This document shows positions 53,564 to 62,476 of a stretch of DNA of 64,000 nucleotides, piece after piece; position 1 is the stretch's first letter, and every line of letters starts with the position of its first letter. Made by a program: the position numbers and the translations under genes. Origin of the DNA: Streptomyces sp. ISL-98 (GTDB lineage: Bacteria > Actinomycetota > Actinomycetes > Streptomycetales > Streptomycetaceae); contig NZ_JAGGPB010000001.1 of NCBI RefSeq assembly GCF_018614055.1, forward strand, positions 321,209 through 385,208. Direction: 5' to 3'. The notes under the pieces are model-generated. The model saw nothing but the letters and a program-made list of their open reading frames with translations. It was not told the origin of the DNA and did no database searches.

Positions 53564-55104
53564 TGGGTCATCCCACTGTTCTGGAACATCGCAGCGCTCT
53601 GAATCGCGGCGCGAAGGACCTCACGGTCGTCGAAGGGGCGTACCACTCCCGCGATGTCCTGGCCCTGCTCGTGGCCCTTGCCCGCGACGAGCACGGTGTC
53701 ACCGGGTTTGGCGCGGGCCACGGCCGCCGCGATGGCGGCGGCCCTGTCGGCGTCGACCAGGACGTCGCCGCGCTCGTGCACGGGCACCTCCGCGGCGCCC
53801 GCGAGCATCGCGGCGAGGATCGCGAGGGGGTCCTCGGAACGGGGGTTGTCGGAGGTCAGTACGGCGGTGTCGGCAAGGCGGGCGACGGCGGCGCCCATCG
53901 AGGGCCGCTTCTGCTTGTCGCGGTCCCCGCCGCAGCCGAGCACGACGTGAAGCTCTCCCTCGGTGACCTTGCGCAGGGCGCGCAGGACCGATTCGACGGC
54001 GTCCGTCTTGTGCGCGTAGTCGACGACCGCGAGATACGGCTGCCCGGCGTCCACGCGCTCCAGGCGGCCCGGTACGCCGGGGACGGCGGCGATGCCGTCG
54101 GCGGCGGTCTGCGGGTCGATGCCCGCCACGGCGAGCGTGACGATCGCGGCGAGCGTGTTGGCGACGTTGAAGGGCCCTGCCAGCGGTGCGGTGGCGGCGA
54201 TGCGCTCGCCCTTGGGGCCGATCGCCGTGAACGTACTGCTGAACGGGCCGACTTCGACGCTCTCGGCCCGCCAGTCGGCGTCGGGGTGGCCCTCGGCGGA
54301 GAAGGAGGTGACGGGGACGCCGGACTCGGTGACGAGCCTGCGGCCGTAGTCGTCGTCGAGGTTCACGACGCCGACCTTGCTCCGCTCCGGGGTGAAGAGA
54401 CGTGCCTTCGCCCGGAAGTAGTCCTCCATGTCGGAGTGGAATTCCATGTGCTCGGGGCTCAGGTTGTTGAAGACCGCCACGTCGAAGACGCAGCCGTCGA
54501 CCCGGCCGAGCACCAGGGCGTGGCTGGAGACCTCCATGGCGACCGCCTCGACGCCGCGCTCGCGCATGACGGCGAACAGCGCCTGGAGGTCGGTAGCCTC
54601 GGGGGTGGTGCGCTCGGACTTGATGCGCTCGTCGCCGATGCGCATCTCGACGGTGCCGATGAGACCGGTGAGTCTCCCGGCTGCCCGCAGCCCGCCCTCG
54701 ACGAGGTACGCCGTGGTGGTCTTGCCGGACGTACCGGTGATGCCGAGCTGGAGCAGGTCCTCGCCCGGGCGGTCGTAGATCTCGACGGCGAGCTCGCCCA
54801 TCCGGCCGCGCGGATCGTCGACGACCAGGGCCGGCAGGCCCGTCTCCGCGGCGCGCCCGGCGCCCGCGGGGTCGGTGAGGATGGCGGCCGCGCCGAGACC
54901 CGCCGCCTGGGCGGCGAAGTCGGCGCCGTGGAAGCGTGCGCCCGGCAGGGCGGCGTACAGATCGCCCGGCCTCACCGCACGGGAGTCATGGGTGATGCCC
55001 GTGACCTCCGCCGTACCCGGACTCTCGATACCCAGCCGTTCGGCCAGCTCCCCGAGGGGTGTCGGGCGGACCTGGACCGGCCGGGGCGCTCCGGGGTAGG
55101 TCAC
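53560..55104 (-). CDS. murE: MurE UDP-MurNAc-dipeptide--diaminopimelate ligase
   Basis: Adds the third residue (LL-diaminopimelate in streptomycetes) to UDP-MurNAc-L-Ala-D-Glu. From a GTG at 55104 (VTYPGAPRPVQVRPTPLGEL), with AAGGA upstream, the product is 514 residues; a GTG 15 codons earlier has no ribosome site. GITGTSGKTTTAYLVEGGLR binds ATP. SSHALVLGRVDGCVFDVAVF and FNVANTLAAIVTLAVAGIDP are Mur motifs. TSDNPRSEDPLAILAAMLAG carries DNPR, the diaminopimelate-specific signature. It follows ftsI after 160 bases. Confidence 0.96.
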   Translation of the reverse strand: MTYPGAPRPVQVRPTPLGELAERLGIESPGTAEVTGITHDSRAVRPGDLYAALPGARFHGADFAAQAAGLGAAAILTDPAGAGRAAETGLPALVVDDPRGRMGELAVEIYDRPGEDLLQLGITGTSGKTTTAYLVEGGLRAAGRLTGLIGTVEMRIGDERIKSERTTPEATDLQALFAVMRERGVEAVAMEVSSHALVLGRVDGCVFDVAVFNNLSPEHMEFHSDMEDYFRAKARLFTPERSKVGVVNLDDDYGRRLVTESGVPVTSFSAEGHPDADWRAESVEVGPFSSTFTAIGPKGERIAATAPLAGPFNVANTLAAIVTLAVAGIDPQTAADGIAAVPGVPGRLERVDAGQPYLAVVDYAHKTDAVESVLRALRKVTEGELHVVLGCGGDRDKQKRPSMGAAVARLADTAVLTSDNPRSEDPLAILAAMLAGAAEVPVHERGDVLVDADRAAAIAAAVARAKPGDTVLVAGKGHEQGQDIAGVVRPFDDREVLRAAIQSAAMFQNSGMTQ

Positions 55105-55264
55105 CGGGGCGTCCTTCTGGGTGGTTTGTGACTGATCAGCGTGTGGCACGGCGGTGAGCGTACCGGGCGCACCCGGCCCGCCGCGAAACGAGGGGGGCCT
55201 GGGTGCGGCCGGGTCTTCGTGGTTCCCGGCATTCGGGGTGATGGTTGTCACTGATGGTCCTGAA

Positions 55265-57238
55265 TCACTGGCCGGGACTGAAGGACACCGGCAGCCGGGC
55301 TGGCTTGCTGCCGGTCGGTGCGACCTGGAGGGTCTTGAGGGCGAACTCCATGACCTGCTTGTAGATGGGACCGCAGATCTGGCCGCCGAAGTAGCTGCCC
55401 CTGGTCGGGTTCTGGATGGCGCAGTAGACGGTGATCCGCGGGTTGTCGGCGGGTGCGAATCCGGCGAAGGACGCGGTGTAGCCCTTGTAGCGTCCGGTGG
55501 CCGGATCCACGCGGTTGGACGTGCCCGTCTTGCCGCCGACGCGATAGCCGGGGATACGGGCCTTGGTGCCCGTACCCTCCACGTCGTCCACGACGGACTC
55601 CAGCATCGTGGCCAGGGTCTTGGCTGTCGCCTCGCTGACCACACGGGTCTTCTTGGGGGCGGGGGCCGGGGTGAAGCGGCCGTCGGGGCCCTTCATGCCG
55701 CGGACGAGCGTTGGCTGGATCCGTACGCCGCCGTTGGCGATCGTCGAGTAGACGGAGGCCGCCTGCATGGCGTTGAGCGACAGGCCCTGGCCGAACGGGA
55801 TCGTGTACTGCTGCGAGGTGCTCCAGTCCTTGGGCGCGGCGAGGATGCCCGCTGTCTCGCCGGGGTAGCCGAGGCCGCTGGGGCTGCCTAGGCCGAACTT
55901 GCGCAGGTACGAGTAGAGGACCTGGTTGGCCTGCGGCCGGGTCTTGCCGAGCTGCTCGGTCGCCAGGATGGTGCCGATGTTGCTGGACTTGGCGAGTACG
56001 CCGTTGAGCGTCAGGTACCAGGTGGGGTGGTCGATGTCGTCCTTGAACAGCCGGTCGCCGCGGTGCAGCCGGTTCGGTACGACGACATGGGTGCCCGGCG
56101 TGGCGGCGTTCTCCTCCAGCACCGCGGCCATGGACATGACCTTGGCTGTGGAGCCCGGTTCGTACACGTCCTGGAGGGCGGCGTTGCCCATGGCTGCCGC
56201 GTTGGCCTGCGAGAGGTTGTTGGGGTCGAAGCCGGGGGCGTTGGCCATGGCCAGGACCTCGCCGGTGCGGTTGTCCTGGACTATCACGTAGCCGCGGTCC
56301 GCCTTGGACTTCTGCACCTGCTCGGCGATGGCGCTCTGGGCGGCGAACTGGATGTCGCGGTCGATGGTCAGCTCGATGTCCGAGCCGGGTACGGCGGGGA
56401 CCTCGCGGGCGCCGACGGTGGGAACCCGGCGGCCGCCGGACTGGGCGTAGGTGATCTGCCCGTCCGTGCCCGCCAGGTCCTTGTTCAGCTGGGTCTCCAG
56501 GCCGCCCGCGCCCTTGCCTTCGGCGTTGACGTAACCCAGTATCCCGGCGGCGAGATCGCCATTGGGGTAGACGCGCTTGCTGCTGGGCTCCTGGAAGACG
56601 CCGAGCAGCACATTGGCGCCCGGGCCGCCCTTGGCCTTGTCGGCCCTGGCCTTCTCGGCGAAGACGCCCTTGAGGTCCTTGATCTGCTTCCAGATCTGCG
56701 GGGTCTGGCGGCGGGCCAGGACCGCGTACCTGCTCTTGGGCGTGCTGAGCTGCTTGGCCAGGTCGCCGGCGTCCTTGCGGAGGATGGGGGCGAGGAGCGC
56801 GGCGGCCTGCTGGGGCGCGTCGTGCGTCTTGCTGAACTTGGCGGTGAACATCGACGGGTCGGCCGTGATGTCGTGCGCGTCGACACTGGTGGCGAGAGCG
56901 ATACCGCCTCGGTCGGTGATCTCCCCGCGCTCGGCGGCCAGTGTGGCGCTGGAGTACCGGTTCTTCTCCGCCTTGGCGGCGTACGCACTCGCGTCGACGG
57001 CCTGCACCTGGAGCAGTCGTACGACGAAGGCCAGCATGACCAGCGTCAGACCGAGGCTGACCAGGCGCAGCCTGGGCTTGGGGCTGCCGAGGCGCAGGGC
57101 GGGAGCGGCCTTGGGCCCGGAGCGTGCGGAGAGGCGCGGGCGTCCCACGGAAGGGTGCGCGGCGGGCTTGGGGCGCCCCCCGCCCTGCGGACGACCGGGG
57201 CCGGGCACACGGCGGCGCGGCGGTTCCTTGGGGGGCAC
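55265..57238 (-). CDS. ftsI: FtsI septal transpeptidase (PBP3)
   Basis: A 657-residue class B penicillin-binding protein. A long basic/proline tail (to about 57) precedes one membrane helix LVSLGLTLVMLAFVVRLLQV. The dimerisation domain starts ERGEITDRGGIALATSV. The active sites are YEPGSTAKVMS (nucleophile serine and lysine), KSSNIGT (SxN) and YRVGGKTGTSN (KTG). It crosslinks septal peptidoglycan with FtsW. The start is GTG; the ftsL stop lies 4 bases upstream. Confidence 0.97.
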   Translation of the reverse strand: MPPKEPPRRRVPGPGRPQGGGRPKPAAHPSVGRPRLSARSGPKAAPALRLGSPKPRLRLVSLGLTLVMLAFVVRLLQVQAVDASAYAAKAEKNRYSSATLAAERGEITDRGGIALATSVDAHDITADPSMFTAKFSKTHDAPQQAAALLAPILRKDAGDLAKQLSTPKSRYAVLARRQTPQIWKQIKDLKGVFAEKARADKAKGGPGANVLLGVFQEPSSKRVYPNGDLAAGILGYVNAEGKGAGGLETQLNKDLAGTDGQITYAQSGGRRVPTVGAREVPAVPGSDIELTIDRDIQFAAQSAIAEQVQKSKADRGYVIVQDNRTGEVLAMANAPGFDPNNLSQANAAAMGNAALQDVYEPGSTAKVMSMAAVLEENAATPGTHVVVPNRLHRGDRLFKDDIDHPTWYLTLNGVLAKSSNIGTILATEQLGKTRPQANQVLYSYLRKFGLGSPSGLGYPGETAGILAAPKDWSTSQQYTIPFGQGLSLNAMQAASVYSTIANGGVRIQPTLVRGMKGPDGRFTPAPAPKKTRVVSEATAKTLATMLESVVDDVEGTGTKARIPGYRVGGKTGTSNRVDPATGRYKGYTASFAGFAPADNPRITVYCAIQNPTRGSYFGGQICGPIYKQVMEFALKTLQVAPTGSKPARLPVSFSPGQ

Positions 57239-57242
57239 TGCG

Positions 57243-57842
57243 TCACCTGCCGGGGGTAGGGGCGGGTCGGTACGCCGGCGCGGAAGTCGGCGGCGCCGGG
57301 GCCGGGATCGTCGGCGTGGAAGCGGGCGGCGCCGGGGGCGGGGCGGACGGCGCCACGGGGGCGGGTGCCTGGGGCGCGGCCGACGGCGCCGCCCCGGGCG
57401 GGGCCGACGGCCCGGCGGGCGTGGGCGCCGGGGCGGGGAAGTTCAGCGGGGTCGCGACGGCGGCGGGTTCGGCGGACGCCGGGGAGGGGACGCCGCGGAC
57501 CGTTCCGTCCGGGTCGAGGAAGGCGGGGGTGCCGCCGGGCACCATGCCGAGTTCGCGGGCCCGGCGCTCCAGCGCGCCGGGCGCGGACCGGTCGTCGACG
57601 TCCTGCTGGAGCGCCTGCTCCTGGTCGGTCAGTTCGGTGGTCCGCTTCTTGAGTTCGCTCAGCTTGAACGAGCCCTCGTTGAGCGAGGAGTTCAGCAGCA
57701 GGAGGGTGATGAGACCGCCGCCGAGCAGCAGCACGACCAGCAGAACGAAGGGGGTCCTGGCCGCCGTACTGGGGCCGCCCGACGGCAGCAGCCGCGACAG
57801 CCGCGCGGCCCGCCCCTTCAACTGCTTGGCCGGCTTGGTCAC
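57243..57842 (-). CDS. ftsL: FtsL-like septum protein
   Basis: A 199-residue single-pass protein starting at GTG ([20 protein letters not shown]). One helix [20 protein letters not shown], then a leucine-zipper-like coiled coil [20 protein letters not shown] to [19 protein letters not shown] is the FtsL/DivIC signature. The C-terminal third (about 125-199) is a long Pro/Ala tail with no fold. It starts within the mraW stop (GTGA) and precedes ftsI. It should scaffold FtsI/FtsW with DivIC. Confidence 0.88.
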   Translation of the reverse strand: MTKPAKQLKGRAARLSRLLPSGGPSTAARTPFVLLVVLLLGGGLITLLLLNSSLNEGSFKLSELKKRTTELTDQEQALQQDVDDRSAPGALERRARELGMVPGGTPAFLDPDGTVRGVPSPASAEPAAVATPLNFPAPAPTPAGPSAPPGAAPSAAPQAPAPVAPSAPPPAPPASTPTIPAPAPPTSAPAYRPAPTPGR

Positions 57843-58795
57843 AGCACGTCCTCCCGGATGCGCTCAGCGCCCCGGAGCCTGGCCGGGGCGGCACGCCGGT
57901 TCTCGGCCACCTCTTCCTCCGTCGGCAGTTCCGCGCCGCGCGTCAGCAGCTTCAGCCTCGGCTGGTACTGCTCGGGTACGACCGGCAGGCCGGGCGGCGC
58001 CGTATTGGCGGCGCCTGCCGCGAAGACCTGCTTGACCAGTCGGTCTTCGAGCGAGTGGTACGACAGGACAGCGATCCGGCCGCCCACGGCGAGCGTCCTG
58101 ACCGCCGCCGGGATCGCCTTCTCCAGCACGCTGAGCTCGCCGTTGACCTCGATGCGCAGCGCCTGGAAGGTGCGCTTGGCGGGGTTGCCGCCGGTGCGCT
58201 TGGCGGCCTGCGGCAGGGCGTCGCGGATCAGCTCGACGAGGCGGGCGCTGTTGCTGAAGGGCTCCTTCTCGCGTTCGCGCACGATCGCCGAGACGATCCG
58301 CTTGGCCTGCTTCTCCTCGCCGTACTGGCGCAGGATCCGCACCAGCTCGCCCGGCGGGTAGGTGTTGAGGACCTCGGCGGCGCTGACGCCCGTCGTCTGG
58401 TCCATGCGCATGTCGAGGGGGGCGTCGTGGGCGTACGCGAATCCGCGCTCGCGCTCGTCGAGCTGCATCGACGAGACGCCGAGGTCGAACAGGATGCCCT
58501 GTACGCGCGGGACGGAGAGCCGCTCCAGGACCTCGGGCAGCTCGTCGTAGACGGCGTGCACCAGGGTCGCCCGGTCACCGAACGGGGCGAGCCGTTCGCC
58601 GGAGAGCCGCAGCGCCTCCTTGTCCCGGTCGAGTGCGATGAGCCGCGCCGAGGGGAAGGCGGTCAGCAGCGCCTCGCTGTGTCCGCCGAGGCCGAGGGTG
58701 CAGTCGACGACCACCGCTCCCGGCTGCTCGAGCGCCGGGGCCAACAGGTCCAGGCATCGCTGGAGCATCACCGGGACGTGTCGGGTCTGGCTCAT
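57839..58795 (-). CDS. rsmH: 16S rRNA m4C1402 methyltransferase
   Basis: RsmH (MraW) methylates N4 of C1402 in 16S rRNA with SAM. The 318-residue product begins [40 protein letters not shown] is the SAM-binding loop. [20 protein letters not shown] and [20 protein letters not shown] are conserved, as is [20 protein letters not shown]. It is the first gene of the leftward dcw cluster (mraZ is not present before it). The ATG follows GAGAGGGCGC. A structured leader and promoter are upstream. Confidence 0.96.
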   Translation of the reverse strand: MSQTRHVPVMLQRCLDLLAPALEQPGAVVVDCTLGLGGHSEALLTAFPSARLIALDRDKEALRLSGERLAPFGDRATLVHAVYDELPEVLERLSVPRVQGILFDLGVSSMQLDERERGFAYAHDAPLDMRMDQTTGVSAAEVLNTYPPGELVRILRQYGEEKQAKRIVSAIVREREKEPFSNSARLVELIRDALPQAAKRTGGNPAKRTFQALRIEVNGELSVLEKAIPAAVRTLAVGGRIAVLSYHSLEDRLVKQVFAAGAANTAPPGLPVVPEQYQPRLKLLTRGAELPTEEEVAENRRAAPARLRGAERIREDVL

Positions 58796-59018
58796 GCGCC
58801 CTCTCAGGTACCGGCGCGGTCATTCGTACGTACGGCCTGGTCCCCCTCCGCTCACAAGGGGAAGCGGCCTACCGGCGCCGGGGAAGTGGCGTCGGCCGAC
58901 CGGCGAGCGGGAGGAGGCCGGGCCGTACGTACGCCGCGCACGCGGGGAAATTCACGATGGATGTGCGAGATGTGTCCGTAAAGCGATGACGGGTGCGTCA
59001 CGCCACCCACTTCGCGTC
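58796..59018 (-). ncRNA. structured leader upstream of rsmH (mraW motif-like), candidate
   Basis: The 220-base leader has a 13-bp perfect inverted repeat, CGTACGTACGGCC at 58825-58837 and GGCCGTACGTACG at 58921-58933, enclosing GC-rich sub-hairpins. The position fits the 'mraW RNA motif' known upstream of mraW in actinobacteria. I have not matched it to that motif's consensus. It may regulate the whole cluster. Confidence 0.5.
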
Positions 59019-59046
59019 ACTTTAGTCCACGGGCCCTTCCGGTCAA
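59019..59046 (-). promoter_or_regulatory. promoter of the mraW-led cell-wall cluster
   Basis: Reading leftward, TTGACC (59041-59046), a 16-base spacer and TAAAGT (59019-59024) form a good vegetative-type promoter, about 224 bases before rsmH. The rest of 58796-59197 holds the leader and the carbonic anhydrase upstream region. Confidence 0.6.
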
Positions 59047-59122
59047 TCAACCGGCCAGCGCGTCGCCCGGCGTTGTTTTCACTCGTACGGAGGAGACTCT
59101 CGGCCACGTGTGGGTTACCTCA

Positions 59123-59137
59123 CAACAAGCCTTGTTG
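59123..59137. promoter_or_regulatory. 15-bp palindrome overlapping TTGACG upstream of the carbonic anhydrase
   Basis: CAACAAG-C-CTTGTTG is perfect, and its end overlaps TTGACG (59135-59140), which could be a -35 for the rightward gene, though no clear -10 follows. It is 60 bases before the ATG. Confidence 0.4.
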
Positions 59138-59197
59138 ACGTTCTTTGTCCCTTCTCACAGCGAGCCCGCACCCCCCGTGGCCATTAACGTCTGAAGC

Positions 59198-59761
59198 ATG
59201 TCGACTCCCGCAGATCTTCCCGCCGAGCCCACCGCAGCGCAGCCCGTCGCGGCGCGCACCGGCGGTACGGTCACCGACCGCCTCGTAGAGGCGAACCGGG
59301 CGTACGCCGCAAGTTTCGACGACCCGGGGATGGATGCGCGGCCCGTGCTGCACGTCGCCGTGGTCGCCTGCATGGACGCGCGGCTCGACCTGCACGACGC
59401 CCTCGGGCTCTCACTGGGCGACTGCCACACCATCCGCAACGCGGGCGGTGTGGTCACCGACGACGTCATCCGGTCGCTGACCATCAGCCAGCGTGCGCTG
59501 GGCACCCGCAGCGTCATACTCATCCACCACACCAACTGCGGTCTCGAAAGCCTCACCGAGGACTTCCGGCACGAGCTGGAGGACGAGGTCGGGCAGCGTC
59601 CGTCCTGGGCCGTGGAGGCCTTCCGGGACGTCGACCAGGACGTACGGCAGTCGATGCAGCGGGTGCGGACCTCGCCCTTCCTGCCGCACACCGACGATGT
59701 GCGCGGCTTCGTGTTCGAGGTGGCCACCGGCCTGCTGCGGGAGATCGACCCTGCGAAGTGA
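59198..59761 (+). CDS. beta-class carbonic anhydrase
   Basis: A 187-residue zinc enzyme interconverting CO2 and bicarbonate. Ligands and catalytic residues: Cys58, Asp60 and Arg62 in ACMDARLD, and His111 and Cys114 in HHTNCGLESL. AGGVVTDDVIRSLTISQ is typical. This small form, close to the mycobacterial Rv1284 type, has a disordered first 20 residues. It lies between the dcw cluster and the MoxR operon and is divergent from rsmH. A cytoplasmic role in bicarbonate supply is family inference. Confidence 0.93.
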   Translation: MSTPADLPAEPTAAQPVAARTGGTVTDRLVEANRAYAASFDDPGMDARPVLHVAVVACMDARLDLHDALGLSLGDCHTIRNAGGVVTDDVIRSLTISQRALGTRSVILIHHTNCGLESLTEDFRHELEDEVGQRPSWAVEAFRDVDQDVRQSMQRVRTSPFLPHTDDVRGFVFEVATGLLREIDPAK

Positions 59762-59811
59762 CGCGAACCGAGCGGACAAAAACGCGGCAACCCCCGACAT
59801 ATCCCACACAG

Positions 59812-59820
59812 TTGTCCACA
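59812..59820 (+). promoter_or_regulatory. isolated DnaA-box match
   Basis: TTGTCCACA is identical to the preferred Streptomyces DnaA box. It is alone in the 202-base gap between the carbonic anhydrase and MoxR genes. One site could arise by chance. Confidence 0.35.
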
Positions 59821-59963
59821 GGCGAGTGACACGACGCGGTAACGGCAACAAGAATGCGTGTGTGACATCCCGTCCGAACATTCCAGGCGTGGTGTCCGTA
59901 TTTCGGGGTGGGCCGGTCCGTCGTCGTGGCGTCGGCCTGTAGAACGGGGCCGAGGAGGGCCGG

Positions 59964-61046
59964 GTGACGACCTATGACGATCGAGCGAGCCTCACAGATC
60001 TGACCACCACAGCGGAGCGAGTCCGCAGGTCGGTGGAGGGTGTGATCGAGGGCAAGCCGGAGGTCGTACGGCTTTCGCTGACTGTGCTCCTCGCCGAGGG
60101 GCATCTGCTCATCGAGGATGTGCCGGGCGTGGGCAAGACGATGCTCGCCAAGGCACTGGCCAGATCCATCGACTGCTCCGTGCGGCGCATTCAGTTCACG
60201 CCCGACCTGCTGCCTTCGGACATCACGGGCGTCAGCATTTACGACCAGCAGCGGCGCGACTTCGAGTTCAAGCCGGGTGCGATCTTCGCCCAGATCGTGA
60301 TCGGCGACGAGATCAACCGCGCGTCGCCGAAGACCCAGTCCGCGCTGCTGGAGTCGATGGAGGAGCGCCAGGTCACCATGGACGGGCAGACGTACGAGCT
60401 GCCCACCCCGTTCATGGTGGTCGCCACGCAGAACCCGGTGGAGATGGAGGGCACGTATCCGCTGCCCGAGGCGCAGCGCGACCGCTTCATGGCGCGCGTC
60501 TCCATCGGCTACCCGAGCGCGGAGGCCGAGCTCCAGATGCTCGACGTGCACGGCGGGGTGTCGCCGCTCGACGACCTCCAGCCCGTGGCGCACGCGCACG
60601 AGATCGTGAAGCTGATCGACGCCGTTCGTACGGTCCATGTGGCCGAAGCGGTCCGGCGGTACGCGGTGCAGCTGGTCTCGGCCACGCGCAGCCACCCCGA
60701 TCTGCGGCTCGGCGCTTCGCCGCGCGCCACGCTGCATCTGCTGCGCGCCGCCAAGGCCTCGGCCGCGCTGAGCGGGCGTGACTACGCGCTGCCCGACGAC
60801 GTACAGGCACTCGCTGTGGCGGTGCTCGCGCACCGGCTGCTGCCGACGGCCCAGGCGCAGCTGAACCGGCGCACCTCCGAGCAGGTGGTCCTGGAGATCC
60901 TCCAGCGCACCCCCGTACCGACCTCCGCCGCACCCGCCGCCGCACCCATTGCTGCCGACGGCGGCCGCGCGGCGGCCCGGGTGACACCGCCTCCCGGCGC
61001 TCCGCTGTACGGCCATCAGCAGCAGCCCGGCGTACGGCGACTGTGA
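59964..61046 (+). CDS. MoxR family AAA+ ATPase
   Basis: A 360-residue ATPase starting at GTG behind GAGGAGG. Walker A is EDVPGVGKTMLAKALARS; Walker B is IVIGDEINRASPKTQSALLE; sensor 1 is VVATQNPVEMEGTYPLPEAQ and the arginine finger follows in QRDRFMARV. The C-terminal part is Pro/Ala-rich (PVPTSAAPAAAPIAADGG) and disordered. MoxR ATPases are chaperones that mature partner proteins, usually with a DUF58 protein. It overlaps its DUF58 partner by 4 nt. Confidence 0.94.
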   Translation: MTTYDDRASLTDLTTTAERVRRSVEGVIEGKPEVVRLSLTVLLAEGHLLIEDVPGVGKTMLAKALARSIDCSVRRIQFTPDLLPSDITGVSIYDQQRRDFEFKPGAIFAQIVIGDEINRASPKTQSALLESMEERQVTMDGQTYELPTPFMVVATQNPVEMEGTYPLPEAQRDRFMARVSIGYPSAEAELQMLDVHGGVSPLDDLQPVAHAHEIVKLIDAVRTVHVAEAVRRYAVQLVSATRSHPDLRLGASPRATLHLLRAAKASAALSGRDYALPDDVQALAVAVLAHRLLPTAQAQLNRRTSEQVVLEILQRTPVPTSAAPAAAPIAADGGRAAARVTPPPGAPLYGHQQQPGVRRL

Positions 61047-62476
61047 TGGCGGGCGGGGGGCCCGCCGCAGCGGACGACGGCAGGGACAACAGCAGGGACG
61101 ACGGCAGTGACGGCGACGAGAAGGGCGGCCTGCGGTCGGCGCTGTCCGGCCTGACCACGCGCGGCCGCTCCTTCCTGGCGGCCGGCATCGCCGCCGCGGT
61201 GTGCGCGTATGTCCTGGGACAGGCCGATCTGCTGCGCGTCGGGCTGCTGCTCGCGGTGCTGCCACTGGTGTGTGTGGCCGTGCTGTACCGCACGCGCTAC
61301 CGGGTCGCGGCCAGCAGACGGCTCTCGCCGTCACGCGCGGCGACGGGCTCGGAGGCGCGCGTACATCTGCGGATGGACAACGTCTCGCGGCTGCCCACAG
61401 GGCTGCTGATGCTCCAGGACCGGGTGCCGTACGTGCTGGGGCCGCGCCCCAGGTTCGTCCTGGACCGGGTGGAGGCGGGCGGCCGGCGCGAGGTGTCCTA
61501 CCGGGTCCGCTCCGACCTGCGCGGACGCTATCCGCTCGGGCCGCTGCAACTGCGGCTGACCGACCCGTTCCGGATGTGCGAGCTGACCCGGTCCTTCAGC
61601 GCGTACGACACGCTGACCGTGATCCCGCGCGTCGAGGCGCTGCCCGCGGTGCGGTTCTCGGGCGAGGCGTCGGGGTACGGCGACGGACGCAACCGCTCGC
61701 TCGCGCTGGCCGGCGAGGACGATGTGATCCCGCGCGGCTACCGGCACGGCGACGACCTGCGCCGTGTCCACTGGCGCTCCACCGCGCGCTACGGCGAGCT
61801 GATGGTGCGCCGTGAGGAGCAGCCGCAGCGGGCCAGGTGCACAGTGCTGCTCGACACCCGGCAGGTGGCCTACCAGGGGGCCGGGCCCGACTCGGCCTTC
61901 GAGTGGGCGGTGTCGGGGGCGGCTTCCGCGCTGGTGCACATGCTCGAACGGGGCTTCTCGGTACGGCTGTTGACGGACACGGGGAACTCGGTGCCCGGTG
62001 AAGGGGCCGGTGGTTTCGCCGGGGCCACGCAGGAGACGGCCGATTCCGCCGGTCTGATGATGGACACGCTGGCCGTCGTCGGCCACTCGGACGGCGCCGG
62101 GCTTTCCCGGTCGTACGACGTCCTGCGCGGCGGAAACGAGGGTCTCCTGGTCGCCTTCTTCGGTGACCTGGACGACGAGCAGGCTGCCGTGGCGGCGCGC
62201 ATGCGCCAGCGCAGCGGCGCCGCCGTCGCCTTCGTCCTGGACAGCGCCACGTGGGTGCGGGGGCACGAGGCCCCGGATGCCGGGCGGCCCGCGGGCGAGG
62301 CTGCGGCGGAGGTCGAGGAGCGGGTCAGGCCGCTGCGCGAGGCGGGGTGGACGGTGCTCGCCGTGCCTCCGGGCACGCCGCTCGCCGATCTGTGGCGGAC
62401 TGCGGAACGACAGCGCACCGGCGCGGGGGCCTCCCCTGCGGGCGGCGCGGCAGGCACATCTGGGGGTTGGTCATGA
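61043..62476 (+). CDS. DUF58 domain membrane protein
   Basis: About 477 residues from a GTG that overlaps the MoxR stop (ATG at 61046 is an alternative). An acidic Asp/Gly-rich tail precedes two helices (RSFLAAGIAAAVCAYVLG and VGLLLAVLPLVCVAVLY). The DUF58 signature GDDLRRVHWRSTARYGEL lies in the middle of a von Willebrand-like fold (CTVLLDTRQVAYQG). It is a partner of the upstream MoxR ATPase. The last 50 residues are Ala/Gly-rich. The stop overlaps the transglutaminase start. Confidence 0.91.
   Translation: MMAGGGPAAADDGRDNSRDDGSDGDEKGGLRSALSGLTTRGRSFLAAGIAAAVCAYVLGQADLLRVGLLLAVLPLVCVAVLYRTRYRVAASRRLSPSRAATGSEARVHLRMDNVSRLPTGLLMLQDRVPYVLGPRPRFVLDRVEAGGRREVSYRVRSDLRGRYPLGPLQLRLTDPFRMCELTRSFSAYDTLTVIPRVEALPAVRFSGEASGYGDGRNRSLALAGEDDVIPRGYRHGDDLRRVHWRSTARYGELMVRREEQPQRARCTVLLDTRQVAYQGAGPDSAFEWAVSGAASALVHMLERGFSVRLLTDTGNSVPGEGAGGFAGATQETADSAGLMMDTLAVVGHSDGAGLSRSYDVLRGGNEGLLVAFFGDLDDEQAAVAARMRQRSGAAVAFVLDSATWVRGHEAPDAGRPAGEAAAEVEERVRPLREAGWTVLAVPPGTPLADLWRTAERQRTGAGASPAGGAAGTSGGWS

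Noticed and set aside
61870..62457. Open frame antisense to the DUF58 gene
   Set aside because: No motif; the DUF58 frame has the correct signature and couples to its neighbours.
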